Shown here one piece after another: positions 34,335-47,079 of a stretch of DNA of 64,000 nucleotides (within the stretch, counting starts at the first letter, position 1; every line of letters begins with the position of its first letter). Under the pieces are notes generated by a model, which was not told where the DNA came from, ran no database searches, and saw only the letters and a program-made list of their open reading frames with translations. Origin of the DNA: Clytia hemisphaerica (Eukaryota; Cnidaria; Hydrozoa; Leptothecata; Clytiidae); assembly GCA_902728285.1 (NCBI GenBank), contig CACVBU010001002.1, positions 653,970 to 717,969 on the forward strand, in the 5' to 3' direction. The position numbers and the translations under genes are program-made.

Positions 34335-36155
34335 TGAAACTTGCTTCCATTCTTTATTTGAACAATTTTACGAGACTTTCTTGTTTTGTTCACTCCACGT
34401 CTTTTTTTCGTTGTAGGTAAATTTATTTTAAGTGTCTTTTTTCTCTAATTGCAGATTTGCAATTGCCTTTTGGAAATAACACTGGCCATAAAGGTCACTA
34501 AAGGTCTTTTTTATAACTACGCTCCCTTTTATGATTTATATTTAGTAAAACAAGAGGCCCAAGGGCATGAAGGCCCAGAGTCTAAAAACCAATAAACAGG
34601 GCTTTGTCATATCTAGTTTGTTTTCGCTTCCTTGAAGGCCGAGTTTCAATCCTTACTCGCACAGATTTCGCACAGTGGGATCGCAAAAATCATGCTTTGG
34701 AAAATTTAGAAGGGAACAGGTACAAGAAATGAGAGTTAAATAACAATATCAATGTATTTATTTCTTTTAAACCTAGCAAACTCAAGGAATTCGGATTGGC
34801 TGAGAAAGCTGCAAGATGGGTTGAATTCGCTATTTAAATCTGAGCCGAGTAAACCGAGTAGATGCCGAGTATATCAATGTCAGCCGAGTAAATTCAAGTT
34901 TAGCCGAGTTTTCCGAATAAATCAGTGTAACAATTAAACGAGTTTGTCGAGTTAATCCGTATAAACTGAATAGATTCAAGTTTAGCTGAGTTTTCAAAGT
35001 AAATCCGTGAAAGCTGAATAGATGCAAGTTCGCTGATTTATACTATTGTTGCACTCCACCTGATGATGATGATGCAATGACACCTAAAACAGAAAAAATT
35101 CAATATATTAAATGTATACATCCCAAGATCTTCAATTAAAAGGGGTGTGTTAAAATAAAGCAACATTGATCTGTTGATGTGATTCAATGCGATTGAGCTC
35201 CCTACAAAGAATAATTACTTAATTTTATCACTGCCAAGGAGTTTCATTAATTATATAACATAAATATTTGTTGCATCTCCTTTCTATGAAACTTTTTCTC
35301 TCAGACCCCCCTCTTTTGCACTTTAAAGTCTCTTTTGAAGGGGTTTGGACTATGACTGACTAATCTTGAGGAAATAGACCAGGCGATGACTTGCTGTCGC
35401 ACCACTTTTCAATAGAACAATTCTCTTAGTGTTTTTTATTCTCACTGATACGTAGGATCTAGAAATCCACAGGGTTGATGTCGAAAATTTGGAGGTCAGA
35501 AATTCTCATATCTAATATGACCAACTGGTAGGGCTTGAAGAGTAGATGAAAAAAGTGGCCTCAGTACGCTCACAGTAAAGGTCAGGTATGTTTTTGGAAA
35601 AAGTGTGATTATTTAGAATCACTCAAGCGTTATCTTCCACTTCAAACCGAGAAAGTGACAGAGAACTCACCTAAAATTGGGTATCAGTATTGATCTTCTG
35701 TTGCCCATGTCTTTAAGGTTGATTGAGCAGACCAGCGCAGGACACTGTAAAGAAAACAAAAAGATTAGTATCTGTCTGAAAATAACAGTATTTTTCACTG
35801 ATTACACCCAAGTCAGTTCTCACCTAAGTTAAAACTTCTCCTGACTTGTTTTGTGCTACTGCTTTTTTGGACGCATCTGGGATTAAAACAAAGGTTCTTA
35901 AATTTTAGGGCAGACTCAAACCCACTCCCCTCCTGGGTCACTTTTTGAAAATGGTTTGGTGAGAGGGAATTCTGGCCTCAGAGTACTGTTGCTCTATTGC
36001 CACGTTCTTTTGAGAAAAATTGTGACCTGCGTTTCAAACTAGCCAGTCAAACGACAATCAAACCAATAAAATACCAGCAATACTGTAGACCTTTTGATTT
36101 TACAGCAACAATATAAAAAATGTTATGCATCCCCTATTTTGTATCCACGCAATAG
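34335..36155. other. Non-coding interval with a CCGAGTAAAT repeat
   Basis: 34845-35030 is a degenerate tandem repeat of about 20 bp built on CCGAGTAAATTCAAGTTTAG. The remainder shows no gene. Confidence 0.5.
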
Positions 36156-36609
36156 GGCAGCAAGCTAAAACATGTTCCGTTCGCGTCATCTTCAAATCCA
36201 GTCGGTCGGTCAGTAGTAAATTTTGTCGGGTTTTTTAAATCTAGTAAATCCCGAAGAATGAAGTCGGCAATCAACAAAATCTCTTGCCGCCATCTTTAAT
36301 TTGCCAAATTAAATGTGCGCGCGCATGTGAGAACCTTAAAAGCAGACCTTATTTTTGGCTCTCGGGGGTATTGGCCCTACCGCGTCGCCGAATTTCGACT
36401 TGAAAATTTCAATAAGGGTACATGAAAAAGCTCGAACGCGACTCAATGTGGGTTAAGTAAACAAAAACTCGTAGCGAATGATGATTCAAAGAAGTGCTTA
36501 GCTATCAAAAACTTTTTCCGACATTTTGCCGACTTGTACGACTCGGGATTAATGTTTTGAAGGTGAGTCGGTTGGGCGATGTGAACGGAACATATTTTAG
36601 CTTGCCACC
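36156..36609. mobile_element. 454-bp MITE, TAG duplication
   Basis: GGCAGCAAGCTAAAACATGT at 36156 and the complement of GGTGGCAAGCTAAAATATGT ending at 36609; the match runs on through TCCGTTC. TAG lies outside both ends (36153-36155 and 36610-36612). A 3-bp duplication suggests a Harbinger-type parent, but the TIR differs from the two Harbinger families here. Confidence 0.65.
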
Positions 36610-37908
36610 TAGATAGGAAAATTTAAACCACTATTGGGGCTGTCCACATTGTATTTGTGCACTGAAAATGTCCAAATTTGGGTTCCCCCCACCCGCCCTG
36701 TTCCAAAGCGTATGCAAATGTCTACCATTCCAGTCTGTAAATGGGGGGGGGCGGGGTAGACGACACAGAATTTAAGTCTAAATGATTTAAGGAAGTCGGA
36801 TGTCCGGTGTCGGAGAAGGATATTTTTTCCCACCGGACAATCAAAACACTGGACATGACCAGTCCGGTGCGTACGGTGTTTCTTAATTTTTTGTTTCATA
36901 AATGTCCGGCGTCCAAAATTCCCTGTATGTAACACCGGACTGACACTGGACTTATTGCGTCCGGTGTAGCGAAAGGATACTTTTTGCCACCGGACATATA
37001 CACCAGACAGTCCAGTGCGTCGGCACGGTCCTATAAAATCTTGAGTATCAATCTTTGATCGATCTCCCAATCCGGATCAATAAGTAATCCATAAATCACA
37101 TCTCATCCTATTGAGCGCAGGGGTCTGGAAGGAAATTCCAAGGCCCTGATTTTTACAGAAAACTATGTCGTCCGCAGGGGTAAATAAAGATGACGAAGTT
37201 TAAATAAAAAGGTGCTATCTATTTTGACAGCAAGGAAAAACCAACATACCTTTCAAACATTATAATCCTTATTGTTCATGGTACTTGGAAGCAGGAGAGA
37301 TGTTGCCACAACACGGTTGAATGACAAAAAAAATTAAACAGAAATTGTATACAAGCATCCTTCTTCTTTCTCGATAAGATTTTGAAAGGAAGTTTCGCAG
37401 AAATCCAACCACGTTGTTGAGAGCTAGTCTGGGCATAGGCTGATTGAATTATAAATAACGAACATTGTGGTCTGAACGAAAATCTAAGTTCTAAACCAAC
37501 CTGTTAGTCTTTCCCGAACAAAAAATATAGCGCGAAGTTGTAGATCTCAATTATTGTTTTATTTATCTGTTCAAGCCTCTCCATTATAGCCAAACAGCCT
37601 GGATGGTTTTTTATTATATGACGGAATGCGGCTAATAGCTTAGCGTAACACACGAGCACGACTCTCTTGAAAGGCCCAGTACGCTAAAGCTCTGGGCCAA
37701 CAATGTAAGATCCCATACATTCTGCATTCGATTGTATTTATATTGTAAGTGATGTTAGTAACAGTAGTAACAGATACTTGCTCAAACTTTAAATCTATTT
37801 CGAAATTCTGGTGTTTCGCAGGTCTAAAATAGCAAATTTTCAAAACTTTCGGTGGCTTCGCCCCCTGAACCCCCACCAGGGCCAGCCAAACCGCCAGCTT
37901 TGGCGGAT
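36610..37908. other. Non-coding interval with GTCCGGTGT repeats
   Basis: 36790-37020 contains about ten direct and inverted copies of a GTCCGGTGT/ACACCGGAC motif with related spacers. A G/C run pair (CCCCCCACCCGCCC near 36685, GGGGGGGGGCGGGG near 36745) suggests another MITE. The rest shows nothing. Confidence 0.45.
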
Positions 37909-38869
37909 CACGCCGTAGCAAATTTTTTTTCCGTAGACGGGCGGAAATATCTTTAATGGTCGGAAATATCTTGTGATGGTCGGAAATATCCAAAACTCTG
38001 AAAATTTGAAAATTTAATGGTCGGAAATATCATTTGATGGTCGGAAATATCCAAAATTCTAAAAATTTGCTTCATCTGCAAAAAAATGTAAACAAAGATG
38101 GTAGCAATGGTGGTGTGGTGTGGCCAATTTGTTGTGTGTGCCAGACAAGAGTAGTTTTTTATTTTAAGTTTTTGGGACACTATCTGAGAACTGTTCTGTT
38201 TCTTAGCTCTTTATACAATATTTTACACAAGACGTAGACAGCTTTTTAGGGAGATAAAGTGGTATTGACCTTTTTATTCACGACTCTTCTTTCTTTCTTG
38301 TCTTTTTTATATCCTTTCCTCCTCTAGCCCCCACTGCGCTCAAATCACCCTAAAGCTAGTCCCAACCCTACCTGGACACCCTCCCATTTCCGACCTTACC
38401 CCAGGGGGGGGCACTCGATCTGAAAACGACCATACGTTCGGCGTTCGGCGTACGGAATCGAACCCTTACAGTGCATCCAGCTGGCAGTGCATGCAGAGAA
38501 AATTTGGCCAAAAAATGACCCTTAGAGCGGGGGCTAGAGGAGGAAAGGATATAAAAAAGACAATAATAAATAATAAAATAATTGAATAAAAAGGTCAATA
38601 CCACTTTCTCTCCCTAAAAAGCTTGTCTGACACCACAACAAGTTGGCCACACAACACCACCTTTGCTACCATCTTTGTTTACATTATTTTGCTAATGAAG
38701 CATTTTTAAAAGTGCTGGATATGTTCCACCATTAAATTTTCAAATTTTTAGAGTTTTGGATATTTCCGACCATCAAAAGATATTTCCGACCATTACACTA
38801 TGATATTTCCGACCATTAAAGATATTTCCGCCCGTCTACGGAAAAAAAAATTGCCACGCCGTAGGCGTG
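37909..38869. repeat. 961-bp foldback with TGGTCGGAAATATC subrepeats
   Basis: CACGCCGTAGCAA…CCGTAGACGGGCGG at 37909 is mirrored at 38838-38869. The arms carry TGGTCGGAAATATC four times on the left (37958-38050) and its complement on the right (38756-38830). They match further in through GTAAACAAAGATGGTAGCAA, AAGTGGTATTGACCTTTTTA and TATCCTTTCCTCCTCTAGCC. A ~170-bp centre (38350-38520) has a G run and CCATACGTTCGG. No coding capacity. Confidence 0.8.
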
Positions 38870-39022
38870 AACAAAGCGCCTACGGCGCTTTTTACTCAAG
38901 TGAACAAAAAAATTTTGGAAATCAGGCCAATTTTACTCAGGTACACCGTACAATAGTCATCGAAAAAATCTCGAGTGCAGTCATGCCATACTCTGCAAAC
39001 TGGGTCATGTGTTCCATAACTG

Positions 39023-42000
39023 TTATGGATTGTTTAAAAGGATAACCTTAAGGTGTGAGGGTTTAAGATAATTATGGAAGTAACACAAAATGTCACTTAC
39101 AATGCTTGGTTTTTTATCTAATGACGGCTCTTCAAAGCAACCATTAAAGTGCCCCCAAACTTTATCTGCTAACTCAGGATCACGTCTGTTGATATGTTCA
39201 ACAAATGTGCATGGTGTATCACATACGAAGAGCATCGGTGGAAATTTGATGACATCCAAAGATCAGCAGCATCTCTGACAGACTCGGTCAAAATCATAAA
39301 TTTTGAGCATACAGTTGTCTAAGAAATGTGAAAAAAGATGTGCAACAACTTTTAAAACTCCATTTACACTTTGCGTTCAATTTCATAGGATTTTGTAATT
39401 TTTGCGCTAAGAGGGTCTGAAATACCTTTATTTGCAAAACTTTTCACACCTGACACCCACTTTTTGCTGAAATCTCGTGACTTTCCTAGAGTTATTTGAA
39501 ATTTTTAGAAAACAACTAATTTTTGCTCATACTGTCCATCTAATTTTTAACGGTCTGACTATTTGCCCCGAATAGTGGAGTAGTAAACTATTTGTCAACC
39601 ATGGTAAATAGCGCAGATTCAAAAGATTTTGAAAATGGGTGGGGGTTGTGTACTATGTTTCAAATGATAGGCTAAATGAAAAATGATTGTTTTCTCTTGC
39701 TAGAATTCTATTTTTGATGAAAGATGGACAAAATTATATACCTTGCTAAACTTATTTTTAATAAGGTGTATAAAATCTTACATAACTAAAATCAGTATCA
39801 GTAAAATGAAAAGTGTGTAAGTCAAACAAACCCCATGTGGACACATTTAGTGATAAAATCCTCCTGTATGGCCTGAGGATTTCACAAATTGGTGGCATGC
39901 AGATCGTCCAACAAGTATACTGGCATACAATTGTTGCAGCTCAACTTTTAATAGATCCTACAAGAAAATACAATCAACTATAAAAAGTAAATATTTCTTT
40001 CATTTGAAGGAAAAGTATCTTAGTTTCTATCAAATAGAAATCATGGAAGGTGGGAGAATGCACTTCTATTAAACAATGAGAAAACTTGAAATGGGAGTTT
40101 CAGCATAGGCTATCAAAGTTTCATTTGGTTAACTTTGTGTCTTTTCTGCTTCCTGCTGGTTCTCAGTATAAAAAAATATTCTTTTGTTGGAAATTTTCTA
40201 TTCTCTAACCTTTGACTTTTTTGATGTTTTGCAGTTGCAATTCTTTTAAGATTGGGATGATCCATGGAATTGAAGTCTTCAATGGAAATACTCTCTTTAT
40301 CAATCATATGTGATAACTTCATTGCATCTCCTCAAAAATATATAATTAAAACAATTGATCTAAACAAGATCTAAGTAAGGGTTTTAAGTGGGTTCAATTT
40401 TCACTGAGATACTTACAGGTTTTATATTAAAGCAAGTTGTTATTTTTCTCTAAGAAAGATGGTGTTTATCTATATATTCTTATCCCATGTATTTGCGCAA
40501 GTAAATTGCCTTCTTAAAGCTTTCTTTCTGTGAGAATCAATGAATAAAACAACATCATCTTATTAAAGTACCTTCTATTGAAGCGCTCTTTTTGAGGTAG
40601 ACACTTGTTTTTCCATACTCTGTAGAGAATGAACAGTTTTGTTGTGCTTTTGGTATTAATGGTGGAATTTTATCTAAATCGATCTTGAATTTATTATGGT
40701 CAGTAGCATTAGGAAATAACATCCTGCTAATCAGATTTTCTGCCATTGTCTGTAAAGTTTCTTCAAGACATACTTCATTACTATTATAGCTGATGTCGCT
40801 ATTTCAGCAGTGAGGTTAATCTAAAAAGATAAAATTACATATAATAAATGGTGCAAGTGCTAACATCGATAGCTTTAACCATCACAAAGTATCATAATAT
40901 ATTGCATCATTAGTTTCTCTAATCATCTATGTCCCCCATTTTTTTTTGATTTCATAGGGGGTCACTCTATGAAGATTAATATGCCTCTATTGAGGCATCC
41001 AGCTAACATCTTTGTTTGTACAACAGTTTTTTTCATTTCCGTCACCATAATACACAATTCCAACAGTACCACAAATACCACATATCGAATCTGTCATATC
41101 TCTGTCCGTCAAAGCCTCAAACGCATAGAAGCCTGCATACAAGACATCAACCAGATACTCAAGCCTTTCATCTGTCAATTACAGGTCCTTTAAAATACAC
41201 ATTTTTATTAGTATTAGTGTATAATATAAAAAGTAAATATAGGGTTATTTGAGCCTGAGTTCCATTTGTAATGCTGTATAAACAGCAAAAAGCATTGTGA
41301 CATTTCAACAATTTTTCTTGCACTTTTGTTTTGGTAGTAATGGTTTTAAAAAAAAAGAGAAAAGTAAAAATAAATTGGTTTTATTCCATTGTTTTTTATC
41401 TGCATGTGAAGTTTGTCTTTTGCTTTTGTGGGCAACTTGAAAATAATTTAGAATACTTTGCCCTGTAATAGGCAGGGTATAATTAAAATAATAAAAGAAT
41501 AGTTACATATACGCCAGGTTTTCTCTTGACTTTTCGGAGAGTGGTGAGCAATAAGACCTGAAAGATCTTTTCATGAAGGGAATTGAATAAAGCAAACACA
41601 ATTTAAGTATCTAAAAGTTGCTAGGAAAACAAAAATATTCAAATAATAAAATAAAAACCCTTCAAAAAAATTTTCCCAGCAAGTGACCTTAAAGGGTTTC
41701 AAACTTTGAAAAGTGTGCAAAAAACCCACCACAATTAAGAGAGTTTTGATTACTATCATGACTTATTTCGAACAGTACATAAAAGATTTTCGTAAGCATA
41801 TAATAGAGAAATCTGCAAATAGTATTTTCGAATATTGCTGGAACTCATTTTGTCTAGTCTGGAGAATTTTATGAGAAATCAGAGCCATTTAAAAGTAAAA
41901 TGCTCGATAATAAATTCAAAATAATGAACTTACTTCTAAACAAATCCAACCTTGGTCCAGTGAGTTCTCCACTAGAGAAATTGCTCTTACCAGGCTCTAT

Positions 42001-43080
42001 AATACCATTGCTTCGCTCCTCCTCTGTCCACAATTTTCTGGCTAACTTGAGAGCATATTTTGTGGGTTTACTCTCCCTTGCTATATCAAGCATACATTCA
42101 TCGTCGTACATCTAAAAAGAAGGAAACGTTCAATCAAAAACATACTTTCAACCAGAAGAATTAGGGAAAACGAATTTTATGAATTTGTTATGCAGAGAAA
42201 GTTCCTTCAGTCTCGTCTACCTCCCTATGGCAAAGGTGCTATTCCATACTCTCCACACTCATCTTGTGGGTGAGCATGCTGAGCAAAGTAAGTCCGGAAT
42301 AAAGCAACTTCTCCAGGGTACCTAATAAGCGCCCACACTAAATGTTAAAACAATTAATTAGCAGGGGGGAGCTTTTTAGGTACTCAAGAGTAACATGAGA
42401 ACTTTAAGAATTTAAGGTCTAGAGCAACAGATCAACCCCCTTTAAAAATTTGATGCAAACCTCTCAAAACCGGGGTGTGAACAAGATTTTTTACCCATAT
42501 TACTCTCGGGTAGGTAATAGCCGTCCCCGCTAATTAATATTTCGAAAATTTTCCACCCAGGACATTCTTATTCCAACCCCCGCTTATTGATTTTTAGGGA
42601 AAATGTTTTTGAAAGTTCCCCTTTTTGTCCCAATTCTGCTGTGTTAGCCTCCTTTTCAAAAAATTTCCACCCAGGACATTTTTATTCCAACCCCCCGCTT
42701 ATTAAGTTTTGAGACTTTTTCTAAATCCCATGCTTATTCCAATCCCCCCGGCTATTAGGGACCCGAGAGTGATTAATTCACTTCAAAAGAAGTACATTTG
42801 AGTTTATTGGCAGTATTTTTTTTGTTTTCTTGCCCATGTAAACCCTGAAGTACATTTAAGTTCCTCAAGATAAGGCAAATAGAATATATTTACGCTGTCA
42901 TTCGCAAAATTAAAAAAATTCTAGGATTTTCTCTGCCTGCAAAAACTAGTTCCCTTAAGGTAAATGCATAGAATTTAAAAAACTGTAATTTTAGAAAAAA
43001 CTGTTCCTGTACTTACAAAGTCTTCACGGTTGACAACGGGTTGTGAGGGACCAGCAGTGGCGCCATCAGCTGTTGAGTTC
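39023..43080 (-). CDS. Multi-exon gene with BEN-like domain, related to transposon-associated proteins
   Basis: Minus-strand exons in order. Exon 43018-43080 has a CAG acceptor, 21 codons and a GTAAGT donor. Exon 41934-42111 follows a TTTTTAG acceptor and ends at GTAAGT; it reads ALKLARKLWTEEER…SGELTGPRLDLF, a BEN-domain-like pattern. Exon about 40990-41170 has FYAFEALTDRDMTDSICGICG. Exon about 40558-40806 ends near KKSASIEG. Exon about 40200-40330 follows. The last block, 39023-39259, has VCDTPCTFVEHINRRDPELADKVWG…GCFEEP. The last motifs resemble HMGXB3-like and other transposon-associated proteins of invertebrates, by memory of pattern only. A stop near 39262 clouds the last exon. Part of a real or recently lost gene; function not assigned. 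Confidence 0.45.
42502..42770 (-). mobile_element. MITE with ACTCTCGGGT ends, copy 1
   Basis: ACTCTCGGGTAGGTAATAGC at 42502 and its near complement ending at 42770. The interior has CACCCAGGACATT twice. It is the reverse orientation of the copy at 47461-47724. It lies in an intron of the BEN-like gene. A more degenerate relative is near 42316-42395. Confidence 0.7.
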
Positions 43081-43126
43081 TGAATTATAAGAGTTCACAG
43101 AATCATAAATCCAATTAAAATCTGAA

Positions 43127-43305
43127 TGCCCTTTTGCTATTCGCAATGTCATGTCTGAATGAATAAAAAACTCAAGCAGACTTATGATAATATTTAAAAT
43201 CCACTTTAACTAGTTATACATTGGTGAGTTAATGTTTTAATGTTAGAGTTTTTAATTATTTAATATGAAATCGTAAATAGCAAAAGTTCTATTTCCAAAA
43301 TATAA
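43127..43305 (+). repeat. Host repeat, left piece of copy A
   Basis: Starts CTATTCGCAATGTCAT and matches 60764-60895, including TTAATATGAAATCGTAAATA. Its continuation is at 53273, on the other side of the 10-kb element. Confidence 0.75.
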
Positions 43306-43586
43306 TAGTCCAGGGGAATTTAGGTTTGACCCAAAATTTGCGTACACATGGAATTTTTTGATTGAAATGTGTTCATTGGGTCATTGGGATTGAAAAACCC
43401 TCGAGTGCCACCTGGCACACCTTGAGCATTTTCCACAATGGCGGAATTTTCAAAATGGCGGATTAAAAATATTTCAAAATTTTGATATCTTCAAACCTAA
43501 GCACATTATATACCGTTGGAAAGGATTTTTTATGCTGAACAACTTTTTTGCTTACGAAAAAGTCTGAAAATCTACTCAATGTGAGT

Positions 43587-46500
43587 CCAGGGTGGCCACT
43601 CAGAAAATCTAATCAGATTCCAGGACTTTTCAAGGACTTTTCCAGTACTTTTTTCTAATTTTCCAGGACTTTTATTAGCAAAATAGAAAGCATTATTCAT
43701 CATCACGAAAGTGTTTCTCTTACGTACGCTGAAATAATTGCTGTCAATATGTGAACAAAACTAAAAGAAATCTGTTAAAAAAGACCCGCTAAAAGGTCTC
43801 TGAAAAATACTTTGGGTCAAAATATGTACAGTTAAAAACGATAACTCTGCTTAACTTTCTCAATCCTAAAATATAACATAAATATATATCAAATCTTTGA
43901 AGACTCTATGTAAAATGTAAATTAACAAAATATACAAACATCCAACAAAAGCGACAACCAAGCAATTGATTAATTTTTAACATTATTGAAAAGATCTCGA
44001 GTTTTCAGGACTTTGGCCCCTTAAAAATTAAGGTATCGAGAATTAAACGATGACACATATTGTGCTTCAAAGCATAGGACTTGGAAAGTCAAAAAAACAA
44101 ATTGAAAGAAGCAATGCTCTCAGAACTGAGCTATCATGATGTAAGCAATATCAACGTAAATATAAGGGGCAAACGTATTAATGACTTAAGTTATTTAATG
44201 TTTTTCATCTCTTCATTTAAATGCACAAGTGCATTTTCAAGATCAGCAAGAGTTTTCTTTTGCTCTTTAACTTTTTGCCTGAAAGCATTGGCTTTAACGA
44301 GGAGGTCCATTTTCTCCTTTTTTTCAGCTTGAATACTTAAGGTCTCGACATCATCTTCGAGTGTTGTAATGCTTGACTGGAGCTTTATCTTCTTTGTTTC
44401 AACTTCTGCGATTTCTTCCCTTTTCAGTTTTCGCTTCAAATCATTCGCGGTGTCAGCTTTTTCAGCTTTTTTTGCCTCCAATGCAGCAAAATAGCGAGAA
44501 TGAGCCAATTTGCAGCTTTTCAACATTTCGGCTGGTAATGGCAACTCCCAGATAGCTTTATCTGCATGGTGAAGATAGTCAATAACTAGCCTTTGGCTGA
44601 TCAATGAGCTCTTTTCCATGTTTTCTACCAAAACTTCTTTGTTGATGGAAAACCCCCTCTCAACTGCAGCTTGACCGTGAGACAGTGTTAACACAAGTTT
44701 ACACACCCGCCAGCAATTTTGAAAGTCGGCAACATCCATGATCTTTCGATAAAAATGATCGAGACGAACTTTCTTTGAGTCGAAAGTTAGGAATTCCAAT
44801 TTAAGACTGCTGTTTGCGGATTTAACAAATGAGGCATATTCTTGTTTAGCCTTATCTGCTTTCTTTGACTTCAACCAAGAAGATTCGTAGAGACGGTCAC
44901 AGAGCTTATCAAAAAATTTTACACATCGATCTTTCTTGTTGAGGATATTTTCAGGCGATAGTGATGATGCAAATCGAGCTATACCATACTTCAAAGGACA
45001 TCGCTCTTGCATTTTGGTTATTAAAGCAACCAACATGGATTTTGAATTACTTTTGAAGGCTCGTTTCTTTTGATCGTTTGGCATTTCAGCTAGTTTGGAT
45101 TTCGTAGCAGTTGGAAGTTTGATCAAATCCACTGGTAGGGTGTTCTCTGACTTTGATACATCCAATTTCACCAGTTTCAGAGATGTATCAGCTTTCTCAA
45201 GAACTTCGGGCTTGACAACCATTTTCATCAACGATTGAAACACATCAACAAGAGCTTTCTCTAGAAATGGAACCATAGGCTTATCTGTTTGAAACGCAAC
45301 AAGGTAGCTTCGAAGACAGGAGGCGATATCCTGGAAAACTTGCATCTTCAAAGGAATGTATGCATCAAGATGGTGTCTTACAAGTGTTTCGTAGGAAGCA
45401 GTTTTCGGACGATAGCTTTTGGCCAAACCTTGCCAATGTTTGACAATCTTGACAATATTTGGCCATAATTCCATAGCTCTTCCTGCAACATCTTCATCCT
45501 CAACCCAGCGAGTCGTACAGAACCTGAAATTGCAATCAATATCATATATTTAATTTTAAGTTGCAATCAGCACAATCAATTTAATGATTTATGGCGATTT
45601 TTTGTAAATTTCGGAGAAGCTTGAGGGATAATCTTTATGATAATCTCTATATAAAGGTTTTTTTGAAAAAAATAATAGAAACATGCAGAGGGAACAAGAG
45701 CGAAAGGTATATTCATACGGTAAAGGAAATTGACAGCATTCACAAACTTCAATGTAAACATCTCTTCGTGCCGGTGAATGGTCAAATATCTTCCACATAG
45801 CTTTCAATATCTTATTTAAGCACCAATCCGTAGCTTCCACACCAGATTTGAAAGCACCATGGATAACATGAAGCCCACATGAACCAATGTTTATGATTGA
45901 GGGGAGATCATCTTCACACCGATTATCGTGTAAAAGTTCTAAAACCTTCCAATTGGTGTTTGGGCCATCCATGGACAGCTGGATCATACGTTTCCTTGCA
46001 AATGGTTTCAATGTCTCATCAAGACACTCATAAAGGTTAACAGCCTTGGTGCGCTTCAAAAACTTGGAATCATAAAACCTTTTCGACACTTCATTAGCAC
46101 TATCGTCCCAATATCTAAAGTGCACATCCATTTGCTCTTCTTGAACTACTTTATTCATACTCTCATCATATGACAAAACAAAAAATTCAGAGACATTGAT
46201 TGACTTCAACAACACATCTTTAAAATAAGGCGCAAGCCCATAGTTGATAAAGTATCCACATTTTGTTTTGCTTAATTGGAAGGATTTCGCGATTTCACTG
46301 TCCGTAAACATAGCTTTAAAAAGTTCATTCAGACCAAGACAAGATCTAAGTGAAAAGTGACTGATTGACACTTTCAACGTCCAAAGAATTTCTGCACGGA
46401 GGGCACTAACCGGAACGATCATACTCTCAACTGTTTTTTTACTCTTGCTTTGACGAGTCTCAGACGAACTGGATTGCTTTGCCTTCTGAAAAAATACTCC

Positions 46501-47074
46501 AACATTTGAATCTCTTGATTTCTGAAGTTCTTTATGTTTCTTTCCAGCTGCATGACTGGTCAAAGCTGCTATCCCCATGTTAGAAATGTCAAAGTCTTTC
46601 TGGCATAAGTTACAATAAGCTTTGGTTTTAGTATGTGCCTTTTTAATCCATCTCGAAAATCTGGAATCAGTCAACCAAGAGTCGTTAAAGTTACATTTAT
46701 TTTTACTACTCATTATTCTAGTCTAAAACGAAAAGGAAACATGATCAGAATACAAATCTCAAAAAAACTAATGTGACTTTTGCAAACTGCCATAAAAGAC
46801 AAAAATGAAAGCTACTTCTAATATAATAATCAGAATACAAATTTCTTGGTTGATCACTGAAAAAGAAAATGATAAAGAATTAACTTCTGAACAACAATAA
46901 GAAATTCTAGGACTATTATAAAAAATATCCAGGACAATAAGAGAAAAAAAATCCAGGACTTTCCAGGACTTTCATGACTATTTTGAATTTTCCAGGACGC
47001 TTTTCCAGGACTAAAACAAAATCCAGGACTTTCAAGGACTTTCCAGGACTTTCCAGGACTAGTGGCCACCCTGG
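43587..47074 (-). mobile_element. hAT-like transposon nested in the left arm of the 10-kb element
   Basis: TIR CCAGGGTGGCCACT at 43587-43600, complement at 47061-47074. TGAGT is duplicated (43582-43586 and 47075-47079), and the uninterrupted unit at 47230 shows the empty sequence GTGAGTAATAAG. Just inside both ends are clusters of CCAGGACTTT, probably transposase-binding subterminal repeats. The 5-bp duplication is shorter than the classical hAT 8 bp. It encodes one transposase with an intact ORF. Confidence 0.88.
44191..46713 (-). CDS. hAT-type transposase, two exons, intact
   Basis: Exon 1 is 46713-45719 and exon 2 is 45523-44191. The intron 45524-45718 starts GTATGA and ends TTTCAG. Joined, they give 775 codons without a stop. 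The N-terminus has a BED-like finger: C34, C37, H54, H60 of exon 1. LSYDESMNK (D183) and LSMDGPNT (D249) are candidate catalytic Asp; CGLHVIHGA (C279, H282) is the hAT C-x2-H motif. CTTRWVEDED straddles the junction. Near the end, AAVERGFSINKE is the hAT dimerisation block carrying the catalytic Glu, followed by a lysine-rich coiled-coil tail of about 110 residues. The product would bind the CCAGGGTGGCC ends and move the element. It is one of the few undamaged transposase genes in the window. Confidence 0.88.
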
Positions 47075-47079
47075 TGAGT

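Noticed and set aside
38860-38905. Helitron 3' hairpin (AAAGCGCCTACGGCGCTTT)
   Set aside because: A stem is present but no CTRR end or TC start could be paired with it, and it abuts a foldback arm.
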